Below are positions 29,455 to 38,696 of a stretch of DNA of 64,000 bases, in pieces (position 1 is the stretch's first letter; the number at the start of each line of letters is the position of its first letter). The notes below the pieces were generated by a model. It was not told where the DNA came from, ran no database searches, and saw only the letters and a program-made list of their open reading frames with translations. Position numbers and translations under genes: made by a program. Source of the stretch: Photobacterium aquae (lineage in GTDB: Bacteria; Pseudomonadota; Gammaproteobacteria; Enterobacterales; Vibrionaceae); assembly GCF_001029445.1 (NCBI RefSeq), contig NZ_LDOT01000002.1, positions 434,001 to 498,000 of the forward strand. Reading direction: 5' to 3'.

Positions 29455-30138
29455 ATGAACATTTCTGAGTCAGTCATCCTTATCACCGCAGCAGGCAGTC
29501 CGTTAGGCAAAGCTATCTCTCTGCATTTTGCCTCACTCGGAGCAAGCCTCGCCTTGGTCGATACCCACAACAAAGCTCTGCAGCAAACCCTACGTGCCTG
29601 CCAAGCTATCGGAAGCCAGTGTCAATCGTACCTCATTACCAGCCAGGACGAACACTCGGTTGCCAGCATGATCAATAGCGTTCACCACCGCTATGGTAAA
29701 ATCGATGTATTAGTCAATTGCTGGCTTGGGATGAAAATGCCACCGCTGCTAGGTCCCGAAGCCGTCGATCAATTCCGCCATACCATGAACGAGGCCGCTA
29801 CCCCGTTTTTTATCTTCGGCAAGCACGCTGCACAGTACATGTGCGATCACCACCACCCAGGTGTGATCATCAATCTAGCAACCCACAACGACAGCGAACA
29901 GTACGCCATCAATGCCGGCTGCAAGGCCATGATTACCGGGCTAACCCAAAGCTGGGCCAAAGAGCTGGCTGCATTTAACATCCGGGTTGGTGGGGTCGTC
30001 CCGCTGACCATTGACCAAGGCGAACAGCCGATAGCCGCCGCGGGCCAGCCGATGCAGTACGAGATCGTGAGAAGTGCCGAGTATATTGTCGCCAATGACT
30101 ATTTTAACGGACGAATGATTGAAGCTGAGGTGATATAA
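29455..30138 (+). CDS. SDR-like protein with degenerate cofactor and catalytic motifs
   Basis: The 227-residue product follows the classical short-chain dehydrogenase fold: a nucleotide-binding start (ILITAAGSPLGKAISLHFA), IDVLVNCWLG in place of the NNAG motif, and AGCKAMITGLTQSWAKELAAFNIRVGGVVP near the C-terminus. The canonical TGxxxGxG is reduced to TAAGSPLG. The YxxxK motif reads NAGCK, with the nearby Tyr shifted three residues upstream (YAINAGCK). Ordinary reductase chemistry is therefore doubtful. It lies next to adhE, convergent and across a terminator. Confidence 0.85.
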   Translation: MNISESVILITAAGSPLGKAISLHFASLGASLALVDTHNKALQQTLRACQAIGSQCQSYLITSQDEHSVASMINSVHHRYGKIDVLVNCWLGMKMPPLLGPEAVDQFRHTMNEAATPFFIFGKHAAQYMCDHHHPGVIINLATHNDSEQYAINAGCKAMITGLTQSWAKELAAFNIRVGGVVPLTIDQGEQPIAAAGQPMQYEIVRSAEYIVANDYFNGRMIEAEVI

Positions 30139-30199
30139 GCCTTCAGGCATAGCTACACCGCTATCCCCTTCTACCAAATACACCATATACACCGAATAC

Positions 30200-30224
30200 A
30201 AAAAGCCCGCCAAAATGGCGGGCT
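30200..30224 (-). terminator. adhE terminator
   Basis: On the minus strand AGCCCGCC / GGCGGGCT with a five-base loop is followed by TTTTTG. It lies 29 bases beyond the adhE stop. Confidence 0.85.
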
Positions 30225-30252
30225 AAAGATTTTGCGCTAGCTAAAACAATAA

Positions 30253-32952
30253 TTATGCTTCGGCTTTATCTGATTTCTTAGCTTTGGCTGGTTTAGCTTC
30301 AACTGGCTCAGACTTCTTGATAACTGTTGTGCCTTCGAACGTCTCGCCCTCAACAAACGCCTTACCGTAGTAAGAAGCAAGCAGTACGTCTTTCAGCTCA
30401 GAAATCAATGGGTAACGTGGGTTCGCACCAGTACACTGGTCATCGAATGCTTCCACGGCCAACTCGTCAACTTTCGCTAGGAAGTCAGCTTCTGGTACGC
30501 CTGCAGCCTGAATAGACATAGGGATTTCCAGATTAACCTTCAGCTCGTCCAACCAGCCTAGTAGGCGCTCGATTTTCTGTGCTGTACGGTCACCAGCTTG
30601 GCTCAGGCCTAGGTGGTCTGCCACTTCTGCGTAACGACGACGTGCTTGCGGACGGTCATACTGAGAGAATGCAGTCTGCTTAGTTGGGTTGTCGTTCGCG
30701 TTGTAACGTACCACGTTAGAAATCAACAATGCGTTAGCCAAGCCGTGTGGAACATGGAACTCTGCACCTAGCTTGTGAGCCATTGAGTGACAAGCACCCA
30801 AGAAGGCGTTAGCAAACGCGATACCCGCGATAGTTGCCGCATTGTGTACTTTTTCGCGAGCGATTGGGTCGTTAGCACCATTCGCGTAGCTTGATGGTAG
30901 GTACTCTTTCAGCATCTTAAGTGCCTGAAGAGCCTGGCCGTCAGAGTATTCGTTCGCAAGAACAGATACGTAGGCTTCCAATGCGTGAGTCACGGCATCG
31001 TAACCACCGAATGCAGTCAGAGACTTAGGCATGTTCATCACCAAGTTGGCATCAACGATTGCCATCTGTGGTGTTAGCTCGTAGTCAGCCAATGGGTACT
31101 TAGCACCAGTCTTGTCATCGGTAACAACCGCAAATGGTGTTACTTCAGAACCTGTACCTGAAGTGGTTGTGATACATACCAACTCAGCTTTCTGACCCAT
31201 TTTAGGGAACTTGTAGATACGCTTACGGATGTCCATAAAGCGCATTGCCAGTTCTTCGAAGTGAGTTTCTGGGTGCTCGTACAGAACCCACATGATCTTC
31301 GCCGCATCCATAGGTGAACCACCACCTAGCGCAAGGATTACGTCAGGCTGGAAGCTCTTCATTGCTTCAGCGCCCTTCTCAACCACAGAAAGTGTTGGAT
31401 CCGCTTCTACATCGAAGAACGTCTGTACTTCCATGCCCTGTGCTTTAAGCAGGCGAACAACTTCATCACTGTAACCGTTGTTGAATAGGAAACGGTCAGT
31501 AACCAGGAATGCACGCTTCTTGCCTTCCAAATCGCCCAGTGCCACTGGCAGGCTGCCGCGACGGAAGTAGATAGACTTAGGTAGTTTATGCCACAACATG
31601 TTCTCAGCTCGCTTCGCTACAGTTTTCTTGTTGATCAGGTGTTTTGGACCTACGTTCTCAGAGATAGAGTTACCACCCCAAGAACCACAACCTAGCGTTA
31701 GAGACGGAGCCACGTTGAAGTTATACAAGTCACCGATACCACCGTGGGTTGTCGGGATATTGATAAGGATACGAGCCGTTTTCAGCTTATCGCCAAAGTA
31801 CTTGATACGGTCAGCGTTAACATCTTGGTTAGTGTATAGACCAGACGTGTGGCCGATACCGCCGATTTCAACCATTGTCACAGCTTGGGCAACAGCGTCT
31901 TCGAAATCAGTCGCACGGAACATACCTAGCGTAGGTGACAGTTTCTCGTGTGCAAATGCATCATCGTAAGATACTTTACCTAGGCCTTCACCAATCAGTA
32001 CCTTGGTATCAGCAGGAACAGTAACACCCGCCATTTCAGCAATAGCAGTTGCTGGCTGACCTACGATATTTGCGTTCAGGTTACCGTCGATAAGCAATAC
32101 TTTACGTACTTTGTCAGCCTCAGACTTGCTTAGTACATAACCTTTGTGCGTTGCGAAACGCTGTTTCACTTCCTCGTAAACTGCATCTACAACGATAACA
32201 GCCTGCTCAGACGCACATACAACACCGTTATCGAATGTCTTAGACATAAGAACAGAAGCAACCGCACGTTTAACGTCAGCCGTTTCGTCGATAACAACAG
32301 GTACGTTACCCGCACCAACACCGATTGCAGGCTTACCAGAAGAGTATGCAGCCTTAACCATGCCTGGACCACCAGTAGCAAGGATCAATGCAATGTCATC
32401 GTGCTTCATCAGGGCGTTAGACAGCTCAACTGATGGCTCATCAATCCAGCCAATGATGTCTTTTGGCGCACCGGCTGCAATTGCAGCATCAAGTACTAGC
32501 TTGGCAGCATCGTTAGTTGAGTTTTTCGCACGAGGGTGTGGCGAGAAGATGATCGCGTTACGCGTTTTAAGAGAGATGAGAGATTTGAAGATGGCTGTAG
32601 ATGTTGGGTTAGTCGTTGGGACGATACCGCAGATGATGCCGACAGGCTCAGCGATAGTCATCGTGCCCATGTTGTCATCTTCATCAAGAATGCCACAGGT
32701 CTTTTCGTCTTTGTACTTGTTGTAGATGTACTCTGACGCGAAGTGGTTTTTGATAACCTTATCTTCAACGATACCCATACCTGATTCCGCTACCGCTTGC
32801 TGGGCTAGAGGAATACGAGCTTGGTTAGCGGCCAGTGAAGCAGCACGGAAGATCTTGTCAACTTGCTCTTGAGAGTAAGTTGCAAACTCTTTTTGAGCCG
32901 CTTTTACGCGTGCAATCATTGCATCAAGTTCAGCCACATTAGTTACAGGCAT
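30253..32952 (-). CDS. adhE: bifunctional acetaldehyde-CoA/alcohol dehydrogenase AdhE
   Basis: AdhE reduces acetyl-CoA to ethanol in two NADH-dependent steps during fermentation and forms spirosome filaments. In the 899 residues, the N-terminal aldehyde dehydrogenase half has its catalytic Cys in NGVVCASEQAVIV (about 246). The C-terminal iron alcohol dehydrogenase half has ALGGGSPMDAAKIMW, TTSGTGSEVTPFAV and metal-binding histidines in GACHSMAHKLGAEFHVPHG. The tail after ETFEGTT is basic and alanine-rich (KPAKAKKSDKAEA). An FNR/CRP-like site lies about 160 bases upstream. Confidence 0.98.
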   Translation of the reverse strand: MPVTNVAELDAMIARVKAAQKEFATYSQEQVDKIFRAASLAANQARIPLAQQAVAESGMGIVEDKVIKNHFASEYIYNKYKDEKTCGILDEDDNMGTMTIAEPVGIICGIVPTTNPTSTAIFKSLISLKTRNAIIFSPHPRAKNSTNDAAKLVLDAAIAAGAPKDIIGWIDEPSVELSNALMKHDDIALILATGGPGMVKAAYSSGKPAIGVGAGNVPVVIDETADVKRAVASVLMSKTFDNGVVCASEQAVIVVDAVYEEVKQRFATHKGYVLSKSEADKVRKVLLIDGNLNANIVGQPATAIAEMAGVTVPADTKVLIGEGLGKVSYDDAFAHEKLSPTLGMFRATDFEDAVAQAVTMVEIGGIGHTSGLYTNQDVNADRIKYFGDKLKTARILINIPTTHGGIGDLYNFNVAPSLTLGCGSWGGNSISENVGPKHLINKKTVAKRAENMLWHKLPKSIYFRRGSLPVALGDLEGKKRAFLVTDRFLFNNGYSDEVVRLLKAQGMEVQTFFDVEADPTLSVVEKGAEAMKSFQPDVILALGGGSPMDAAKIMWVLYEHPETHFEELAMRFMDIRKRIYKFPKMGQKAELVCITTTSGTGSEVTPFAVVTDDKTGAKYPLADYELTPQMAIVDANLVMNMPKSLTAFGGYDAVTHALEAYVSVLANEYSDGQALQALKMLKEYLPSSYANGANDPIAREKVHNAATIAGIAFANAFLGACHSMAHKLGAEFHVPHGLANALLISNVVRYNANDNPTKQTAFSQYDRPQARRRYAEVADHLGLSQAGDRTAQKIERLLGWLDELKVNLEIPMSIQAAGVPEADFLAKVDELAVEAFDDQCTGANPRYPLISELKDVLLASYYGKAFVEGETFEGTTVIKKSEPVEAKPAKAKKSDKAEA

Positions 32953-33653
32953 AGTTAACTCCTAACTTAAGATTGAAAACTTTTTAGTAAGGACGCGTTC
33001 CACATCCTTTTCGTTACCTTCCGAGCATCCTGCGCAAACAATTCGGTAACACACACACTTAGTAAATTGCTTTCAAAACTGATTATATTCTTTCACACCG
33101 CGAAAAAAATTGATTTAGATCACTTGTTAATGTTGCTAATTACATTTTGTCAAAATTAGAACTTCATCATATAAAAACAGTAATTTATACGAAGAAAATG
33201 TGAAGTTTTCTATTTTAAATGCAACCAAGCGATTATGACCGCGGTAACTAACCGCCCTGATTATTACGTAATAAAGCTACACAATCACTCATAAGTAGAA
33301 AGAAACTGTGATAGCACTCACGTAAAGATTTCATTACAGGCATCAAATTTCAGCTTCGAAAGTAGCACATAATTCCCCCTTAGAGGGTACGCCAAAAAGC
33401 TTGCACTTTACAGTGGTGCAACATGAAATTCATAAATAACCGTTGCTATGTAGTACGGATGGCTATTTTTTATTGGTTAAAAGCAAACGATTAGCTTAAA
33501 GTAACGTCAACTTACGCTATCCAACAGTATTACTCGGTTTAGCCATGCGGTACGGCCTCTCGGCAACGCCCGCGTAACTCACCTCAGAATATGCGCAGGA
33601 ATACGGGTAAGGATTAACACAGTGTCCACTCTCTAAATGTCCAGAATAATAAA
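32953..33653. promoter_or_regulatory. long region between adhE and ychE
   Basis: This region of 701 bases lies between divergent genes. It holds an FNR/CRP-like site at 33110-33123 and the inverted repeat TTGCAC-N9-GTGCAA at 33401-33421. A short 23-codon frame starts at 33423 without a good ribosome site. The adhE leader of at least 150 bases is AT-rich. No certain gene is present. Confidence 0.45.
33110..33123. promoter_or_regulatory. FNR/CRP-like site upstream of adhE
   Basis: TTGATTTAGATCAC matches FNR TTGATnnnnATCAA at nine of ten specified bases, and also keeps TGA-N6-TCAC of a CRP site. It lies 158 bases upstream of the adhE start. Control of fermentation by oxygen or cAMP is inferred. 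Confidence 0.45.
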
Positions 33654-34292
33654 ATGCAAACATTTGACATCGCCATCTTCTTGCAGTTTTTTGTCGGCCT
33701 GATCGCCGCCGTCAACCCCATCGGCATTATGCCTATATTTGTCTCGTTAACCGGACATATGCCAGCGGAGGAGCGTAACAAAACAGCACTAACAGCCAAT
33801 ATCGGCGTTGCCGTGATCCTCACGGTCTCCCTGTTGGCGGGGCAACTATTGCTCGATATGTTTAGCATATCCCTTGACTCATTTCGCGTCGCCGGCGGCC
33901 TACTGCTGCTCACTATCGCCTTTTCGATGATGAGCGGCAAGCTCGGTGAAGATAAACAGAACAAACAAGAAAAATCAGAATCCATCAGCCGCGAGCAAAT
34001 TGGTGTCGTTCCTCTTGCCATGCCCCTGATGGCCGGCCCCGGTGCCATCAGTTCGACGATTGTCTACGGCTCGCGCTACCCAGATCTCGGCAATACCCTC
34101 GGCATTGCTGCCACCATTCTCGCCTTTGCGTTCTGCTGTTGGATGTTGTTCCGTGCCGCACCGATCATTGTACGCGTCCTCGGCCAGACCGGGATCAACG
34201 TTATCACCCGTATCATGGGCCTGATCCTAGCAGCACTGGGGATCGAGTTTATCGCCAACGGCCTCCGCGCCCTGTTCCCCGGATTGGCATAA
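33654..34292 (+). CDS. ychE: MarC/YchE family inner-membrane protein
   Basis: The 212-residue integral membrane protein has about six spans. It opens with QFFVGLIAAVNPIGIMPIFVSL, the MarC/YchE signature, and carries GVVPLAMPLMAGPGAISSTI in the second half. The family is called NAAT transporters on indirect evidence; substrates are not settled. As in E. coli, ychE lies next to adhE and divergent from it. Confidence 0.9.
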   Translation: MQTFDIAIFLQFFVGLIAAVNPIGIMPIFVSLTGHMPAEERNKTALTANIGVAVILTVSLLAGQLLLDMFSISLDSFRVAGGLLLLTIAFSMMSGKLGEDKQNKQEKSESISREQIGVVPLAMPLMAGPGAISSTIVYGSRYPDLGNTLGIAATILAFAFCCWMLFRAAPIIVRVLGQTGINVITRIMGLILAALGIEFIANGLRALFPGLA

Positions 34293-34436
34293 TCCCGTCA
34301 GGTTAACCAGAATATCACCATCAGGCGGCAGGAAACCCCTGCCGCCGTTGCCTCGCCTTGCTATCTTTTATATGCTCATGCCTGCAAATTTACACTCCCC
34401 AGCCAAGACAACACCGAGCCTCAGGAGCCAAACAGG

Positions 34437-35255
34437 TTGAACCACCCTAACATCAGAAAAAAACTCTATAACATCATCTTCGGAACCCAGAGCAAGGCCG
34501 GGCAGTATTTTGATATCGCCCTGATTATCGCCATTCTGAGCTCCGAGCTGATCTTGATCCTCTCTTCCGTCCAAGATGTTGAATCCCAGTTCAGCCGAGT
34601 GCTGTATGTCCTCGAATGGACATTCACCATTTTGTTCACAATTGAGTATTTGCTTCGGTTGTATTGCTCACCCAAACCCTGGGCCTACGTACGCAGTTTT
34701 TATGGGGTCATCGATTTGATCGCCGTTTTGCCGAGTTACCTAGCGTTCTTGTTCCCTGGATCCAACTACCTGCTCATCGTTCGGCTTATCCGGGTAATGA
34801 GGATATTCCGAATCCTCAAACTGGCTAGATACTTACAAGACTCCAACATCTTGCTGCGCTCTTTACTGATGGCCCAGCGGAAAATTCTGGTCTTCTTCAG
34901 CACCGTTGCGATTTTGGTCACCGTGCTCGGCTCAATGCTGTATGCCATCGAAGGGCCTGAAAATGGCTTCACCAGTATTCCGACAAGTATTTACTGGGCC
35001 ATTGTCACCATTACCACCGTAGGTTACGGCGATATCGTGCCGCAAACAGACCTTGGCAAAGCGATAGCTGCCTTTACTATGTTGTTAGGCTATTCCATCT
35101 TGGCGGTTCCAACCGGCATCATCACAGCAGAACTCAATCAGGAGATGAAGCACCACCGCAACCTGATCCGCTGCCCAAACTGCGCCACCAGCGGCCACGA
35201 TACCGACGCGAACTACTGCCGAGAATGCGGAACCGAGCTTCCCGAACACCTCTAA
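34437..35255 (+). CDS. voltage-gated-type potassium channel with C-terminal zinc ribbon
   Basis: This 272-residue ion-transporter family protein has six membrane spans. The voltage-sensor S4 is visible as RLIRVMRIFRILKLARYL (about 118-135), and the selectivity filter is TITTVGYGDIVPQ (about 195-207). After S6 (IAAFTMLLGYSILAVPTGII) comes a cytoplasmic tail with CPNCATSGHDTDANYCRECG, two CxxC pairs forming a zinc ribbon. The start is TTG; AGGAG lies nine bases upstream and no nearer ATG fits. Confidence 0.9.
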   Translation: MNHPNIRKKLYNIIFGTQSKAGQYFDIALIIAILSSELILILSSVQDVESQFSRVLYVLEWTFTILFTIEYLLRLYCSPKPWAYVRSFYGVIDLIAVLPSYLAFLFPGSNYLLIVRLIRVMRIFRILKLARYLQDSNILLRSLLMAQRKILVFFSTVAILVTVLGSMLYAIEGPENGFTSIPTSIYWAIVTITTVGYGDIVPQTDLGKAIAAFTMLLGYSILAVPTGIITAELNQEMKHHRNLIRCPNCATSGHDTDANYCRECGTELPEHL

Positions 35256-35319
35256 TACGTGGCGATAAGCCTGCAAAACTGAAAACATAACTTACGTTAT
35301 TATTCCATATACCAATACC

Positions 35320-35341
35320 AGCCATACCCATGGGTATGGCT
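35320..35341. repeat. 22-base perfect palindrome between channel and lipoprotein genes
   Basis: AGCCATACCCA / TGGGTATGGCT is a perfect inverted repeat without spacer. It lies 65 bases after the channel stop and 197 bases before the lipoprotein start. It lacks a T tail, so it may be an operator, a transcript 3'-end hairpin or a repeat. Confidence 0.6.
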
Positions 35342-35537
35342 ATCCTCCCGCCCAGTAACAATTTTTTACTTTTTTGCGATATTCATTCATCTAAAGATGC
35401 AAGCAATATGCATTTTTCTTTATTTTTCAGCCCATTGCACTTATTGCAACACCCCCATAGAATCGCCAAAAGGAATACCCCTTCACAAAACTTCAGGATT
35501 GAAGATCCATTTTTTATAACCATCCCAAAAGAAATCT

Positions 35538-38500
35538 ATGAAAAAATTCAAATATTCTATGCTGACTGCCCTAGTCTGTGGCAGCCTGACACTATTCGGC
35601 TGCGGTGGCGGCGGTGATGACGGCGGAAGCTCTTCTGCCCCAGCAGGCTCTCTTCAGCCCACCAAGCAGGCACGAGAACCACTCACTAGTGAGGATACCA
35701 CTCTCAACTATACCGATAATCTCACCTTCACCCCCGCATTGGGCAACCAGTATGGTTCCATCAAACTGCGCATTATCGACAGTCAACCTGCAGGAATGGC
35801 GACTCTATCACCCGACGCCACATCTATATCAGTCCTAAAACCTGGCATTCTAACTATCACAGCCATCGACCATAGCGGTGACTACCAAGATTCTGATACG
35901 ACCTTTACCTTGTATGTCAACAAAGGCATCAACCCCGTTTTCCATGGTCAGGATCTCTCGGTTCACCTTAACGATGGCGACAAACAGCGTATTACCGTCA
36001 ACAATGCCCACGGCGAGCTCTTTTTCTCGGTCGATCCTGCCAGCCAAAACCTGATTGATGTCGACCCAGTCACTGGTGAAATCACACCTTATGCTGCAGG
36101 GATCGCTACCGTCCATGTCACAGACCAAGGCAACGATCGCTTTGAGCCGGCCACAACCACTATCAATGTCACCATCTCGGCCCTTAATGCCCCTAGTCTG
36201 GGATTTGCCCCGCTGAGCGAACCCTATGCTCCCCAATATGAAATGCTGCCATGGCGAATTTATGGTAATGAAAATGCCATATATCACTACAGCTTGAGTG
36301 ACGATAGCCCTGACAATGTCATCAATATTGATAAAGATTCCGGCTTGATCACTGTACTCAATGTCGGAGAGGTGACCGTTAATGTTATTGCTACCAACGG
36401 TGAAAGCTATGATCACCCGGTACAAACGACCTCATTTCCAGTAACGATCACCCAAGGAAACCGCCTTCCTATCACGGTCGATCCCGTCTCAGTAATCTTC
36501 CAGCCCGATGCGCTAATCGAGCCCAACGTTCGTTCTGTCATTGCACCTCCACGCTATGTTTTAGAAGGCAACAGTGACGCGGTCATGATCAACCCACTCA
36601 GCGGCCTGCCTCAAATTATCGGTACAGGCTCCGCCAGCATTACCGCCATTGACGATCGCGACCCGAACTACCCATCCTCTAATTACACCTTCAGCGTCGT
36701 CATAAACAAAGGTGAACACCCTGGGATAACCAAAACTGCAGCAATAGACGTCCCCTTCAATGATGGGCAGATCCTAAGCCCCCGTCTTGAGGGACAATTC
36801 GGAACCCTGACATTTAAGCCCGATCCAGCCAGCAGCGACAATCCAGTGGCAATCAACGGCGATAAGCTGATTATCCAGCATGCCGGAAAAACAACCTTGC
36901 GGGTAACAGATTCCGGCGGTACAAACTACCGAGAATCCACCCCGGTGCCGGTGGCGATCAACATCGAAAAGATTCCCCATCCAGGATGGGCAGTCAAGGA
37001 TCTCAAGCAACCCTATCAGGCCATGTGTTACCCACTATCAAACCTTGTCAGCGGTAACCAGGCAGCGTTGGATATCACGGCCAATAGCAACCCTAATGTT
37101 GCCGATTACGACAGCGCCCTAAATTGCCTGAATATCAAAAATACAGGTACCACGACACTGACCCTGAATGTCAAGGAGAGCCAAAATTACCTCGCCTCGA
37201 AGAGCCAATCGCTCTCAGTGATCATGACCCCAGCCGACACCCAGCTCTCGGCATCCAGTGTCAAAGCCATCTACAAGGCTGGCAATGCCTCTCTCGCACC
37301 ACCAGCCATCATAGGGAAACACGGCACCCTTCTCTATGCACTTGCCGACGGTGCCGACAACAGCGTTGTCCGTATTGATCCCGCCAACGGCCAAATGACT
37401 ATTCTGAATGCAGGCAAGACAACCGTGGCAGTCAAGGACAGCGGATCGGCACTGTACAAACCGGCAGAGACTTTCTTCAACGTCGAGATAACCCCGTCGG
37501 TAGCGGTTGTCGAAGCCCACTATCCCGACACTACCTATACGCCCGGCAAATCGATTCTTCCTGTCGTTGAAGGACTCCCTAGCGATACCGTGCTGCGTTA
37601 TAGCCTAGTGGACAAAGGCGATACGCCCGTCAAGCAGATCAGCTCAACATCCGGCGCTCTTGAAATCCAAAGCGCAGGTAACTTCACCGTGATGATCAAT
37701 GCCGACTCGCGCAACTACACCGTCGATCCTTTCTCCGCCAACGGTAACATTGCCAAAGCTGAGCACCCTGGACTGAGCGTCAAACCGCTTCAGGTAACCT
37801 ATGCACCGGGCAAACAGGTAACCCTGCCGATCGAGCAAGCGCCTATCGGCACCCGCCATTTTTCTGAAAGTGGCTCTAGCTACCTTGTTGATATAGATAA
37901 TAATACCGGCCTGATTTCACTACTGGATTACACCTATCTATACTCCTCGGCCAGCCTGTATATCAGTGAAAGCGGTGATGAAAACTACTACCCGCTCAGT
38001 GACAACGCACAAACCAAAGTCACGGTTCTACCACCGCCAACGGGCAGCTCGAACCGTGATATCACCTTGGATCATGTCGGCACCCTGTTCGAAAGCCGAC
38101 TCAACCCGACAGCAGACAATGACAGTTTCAAGAACCTTCAAGAAACCAAAGTCATGTTTGCAGGTACCCGACACGCCCCAGCTAGCGGGGAACTGCTAAA
38201 AAAACATGGCGCAGGGGAAATGGTCGTCGTCAGGATGGTGCCGGAGGGCGAGAGCCCAACACCGAGCAATATCAAGCCGGTCATGTTCCTTGTCCAGCGC
38301 TTTGATGGCTGCCCGTCACAAGTCAACCGTGATTCAGTGGCCGCCAAACGCGCAACACCGCAGCCAATGGACGAATACATCCGCTGTGACGGCGGTACGA
38401 CTAACCGTTTTCTGACCTTCACCCTGATTGACGACAGCGCGCTCAATGCCGGCAACTGGCAAGCCGCCGTCCCGTTTGTGGCCTACCGCCAGTCACCCAT

Positions 38501-38642
38501 GCCGTTCAAACCAACAGCAAACGGCGGCTGCAACGAAGGCACAACGGCAAACGGGGATATTGAATACTGTTCAGACAAAGGTCTCGAATCCCCTTCTACA
38601 ATCAATGAATGGAACCGGATCGATATACGCCTGAGCAAGTAA
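35538..38642 (+). CDS. large repeat lipoprotein with Big2/Ig-like domains
   Basis: The 1034-residue surface-type protein has a lipoprotein signal (LTLFGC, Cys22) followed by a Gly/Asp/Ser linker. Residues about 45-830 hold roughly nine to ten divergent repeats of 80-90 residues. Each has a core like MTILNAGKTTVAVKDSG, LIIQHAGKTTLRVTDSG or ITPYAAGIATVHVTDQG, which is the bacterial Ig-like group 2 pattern. A different C-terminal domain (about 840-1034) holds four conspicuous cysteines (FDGCPSQ, IRCDGG, GGCNEG, EYCSDKG) that may pair. I do not recognise a function; adhesion or an envelope role is only a guess. It is monocistronic with a terminator after it. Confidence 0.85.
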   Translation: MKKFKYSMLTALVCGSLTLFGCGGGGDDGGSSSAPAGSLQPTKQAREPLTSEDTTLNYTDNLTFTPALGNQYGSIKLRIIDSQPAGMATLSPDATSISVLKPGILTITAIDHSGDYQDSDTTFTLYVNKGINPVFHGQDLSVHLNDGDKQRITVNNAHGELFFSVDPASQNLIDVDPVTGEITPYAAGIATVHVTDQGNDRFEPATTTINVTISALNAPSLGFAPLSEPYAPQYEMLPWRIYGNENAIYHYSLSDDSPDNVINIDKDSGLITVLNVGEVTVNVIATNGESYDHPVQTTSFPVTITQGNRLPITVDPVSVIFQPDALIEPNVRSVIAPPRYVLEGNSDAVMINPLSGLPQIIGTGSASITAIDDRDPNYPSSNYTFSVVINKGEHPGITKTAAIDVPFNDGQILSPRLEGQFGTLTFKPDPASSDNPVAINGDKLIIQHAGKTTLRVTDSGGTNYRESTPVPVAINIEKIPHPGWAVKDLKQPYQAMCYPLSNLVSGNQAALDITANSNPNVADYDSALNCLNIKNTGTTTLTLNVKESQNYLASKSQSLSVIMTPADTQLSASSVKAIYKAGNASLAPPAIIGKHGTLLYALADGADNSVVRIDPANGQMTILNAGKTTVAVKDSGSALYKPAETFFNVEITPSVAVVEAHYPDTTYTPGKSILPVVEGLPSDTVLRYSLVDKGDTPVKQISSTSGALEIQSAGNFTVMINADSRNYTVDPFSANGNIAKAEHPGLSVKPLQVTYAPGKQVTLPIEQAPIGTRHFSESGSSYLVDIDNNTGLISLLDYTYLYSSASLYISESGDENYYPLSDNAQTKVTVLPPPTGSSNRDITLDHVGTLFESRLNPTADNDSFKNLQETKVMFAGTRHAPASGELLKKHGAGEMVVVRMVPEGESPTPSNIKPVMFLVQRFDGCPSQVNRDSVAAKRATPQPMDEYIRCDGGTTNRFLTFTLIDDSALNAGNWQAAVPFVAYRQSPMPFKPTANGGCNEGTTANGDIEYCSDKGLESPSTINEWNRIDIRLSK

Positions 38643-38649
38643 CCCGTAC

Positions 38650-38680
38650 AAAAAAGCCAGCCTAATGGCTGGCTTTTTTG
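38650..38680. terminator. bidirectional terminator between repeat lipoprotein and glpQ
   Basis: AAAAAAGCCAGCC / GGCTGGCTTTTTT with a four-base loop serves both convergent genes. Confidence 0.9.
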
Positions 38681-38696
38681 TACCTATATAAACGCT

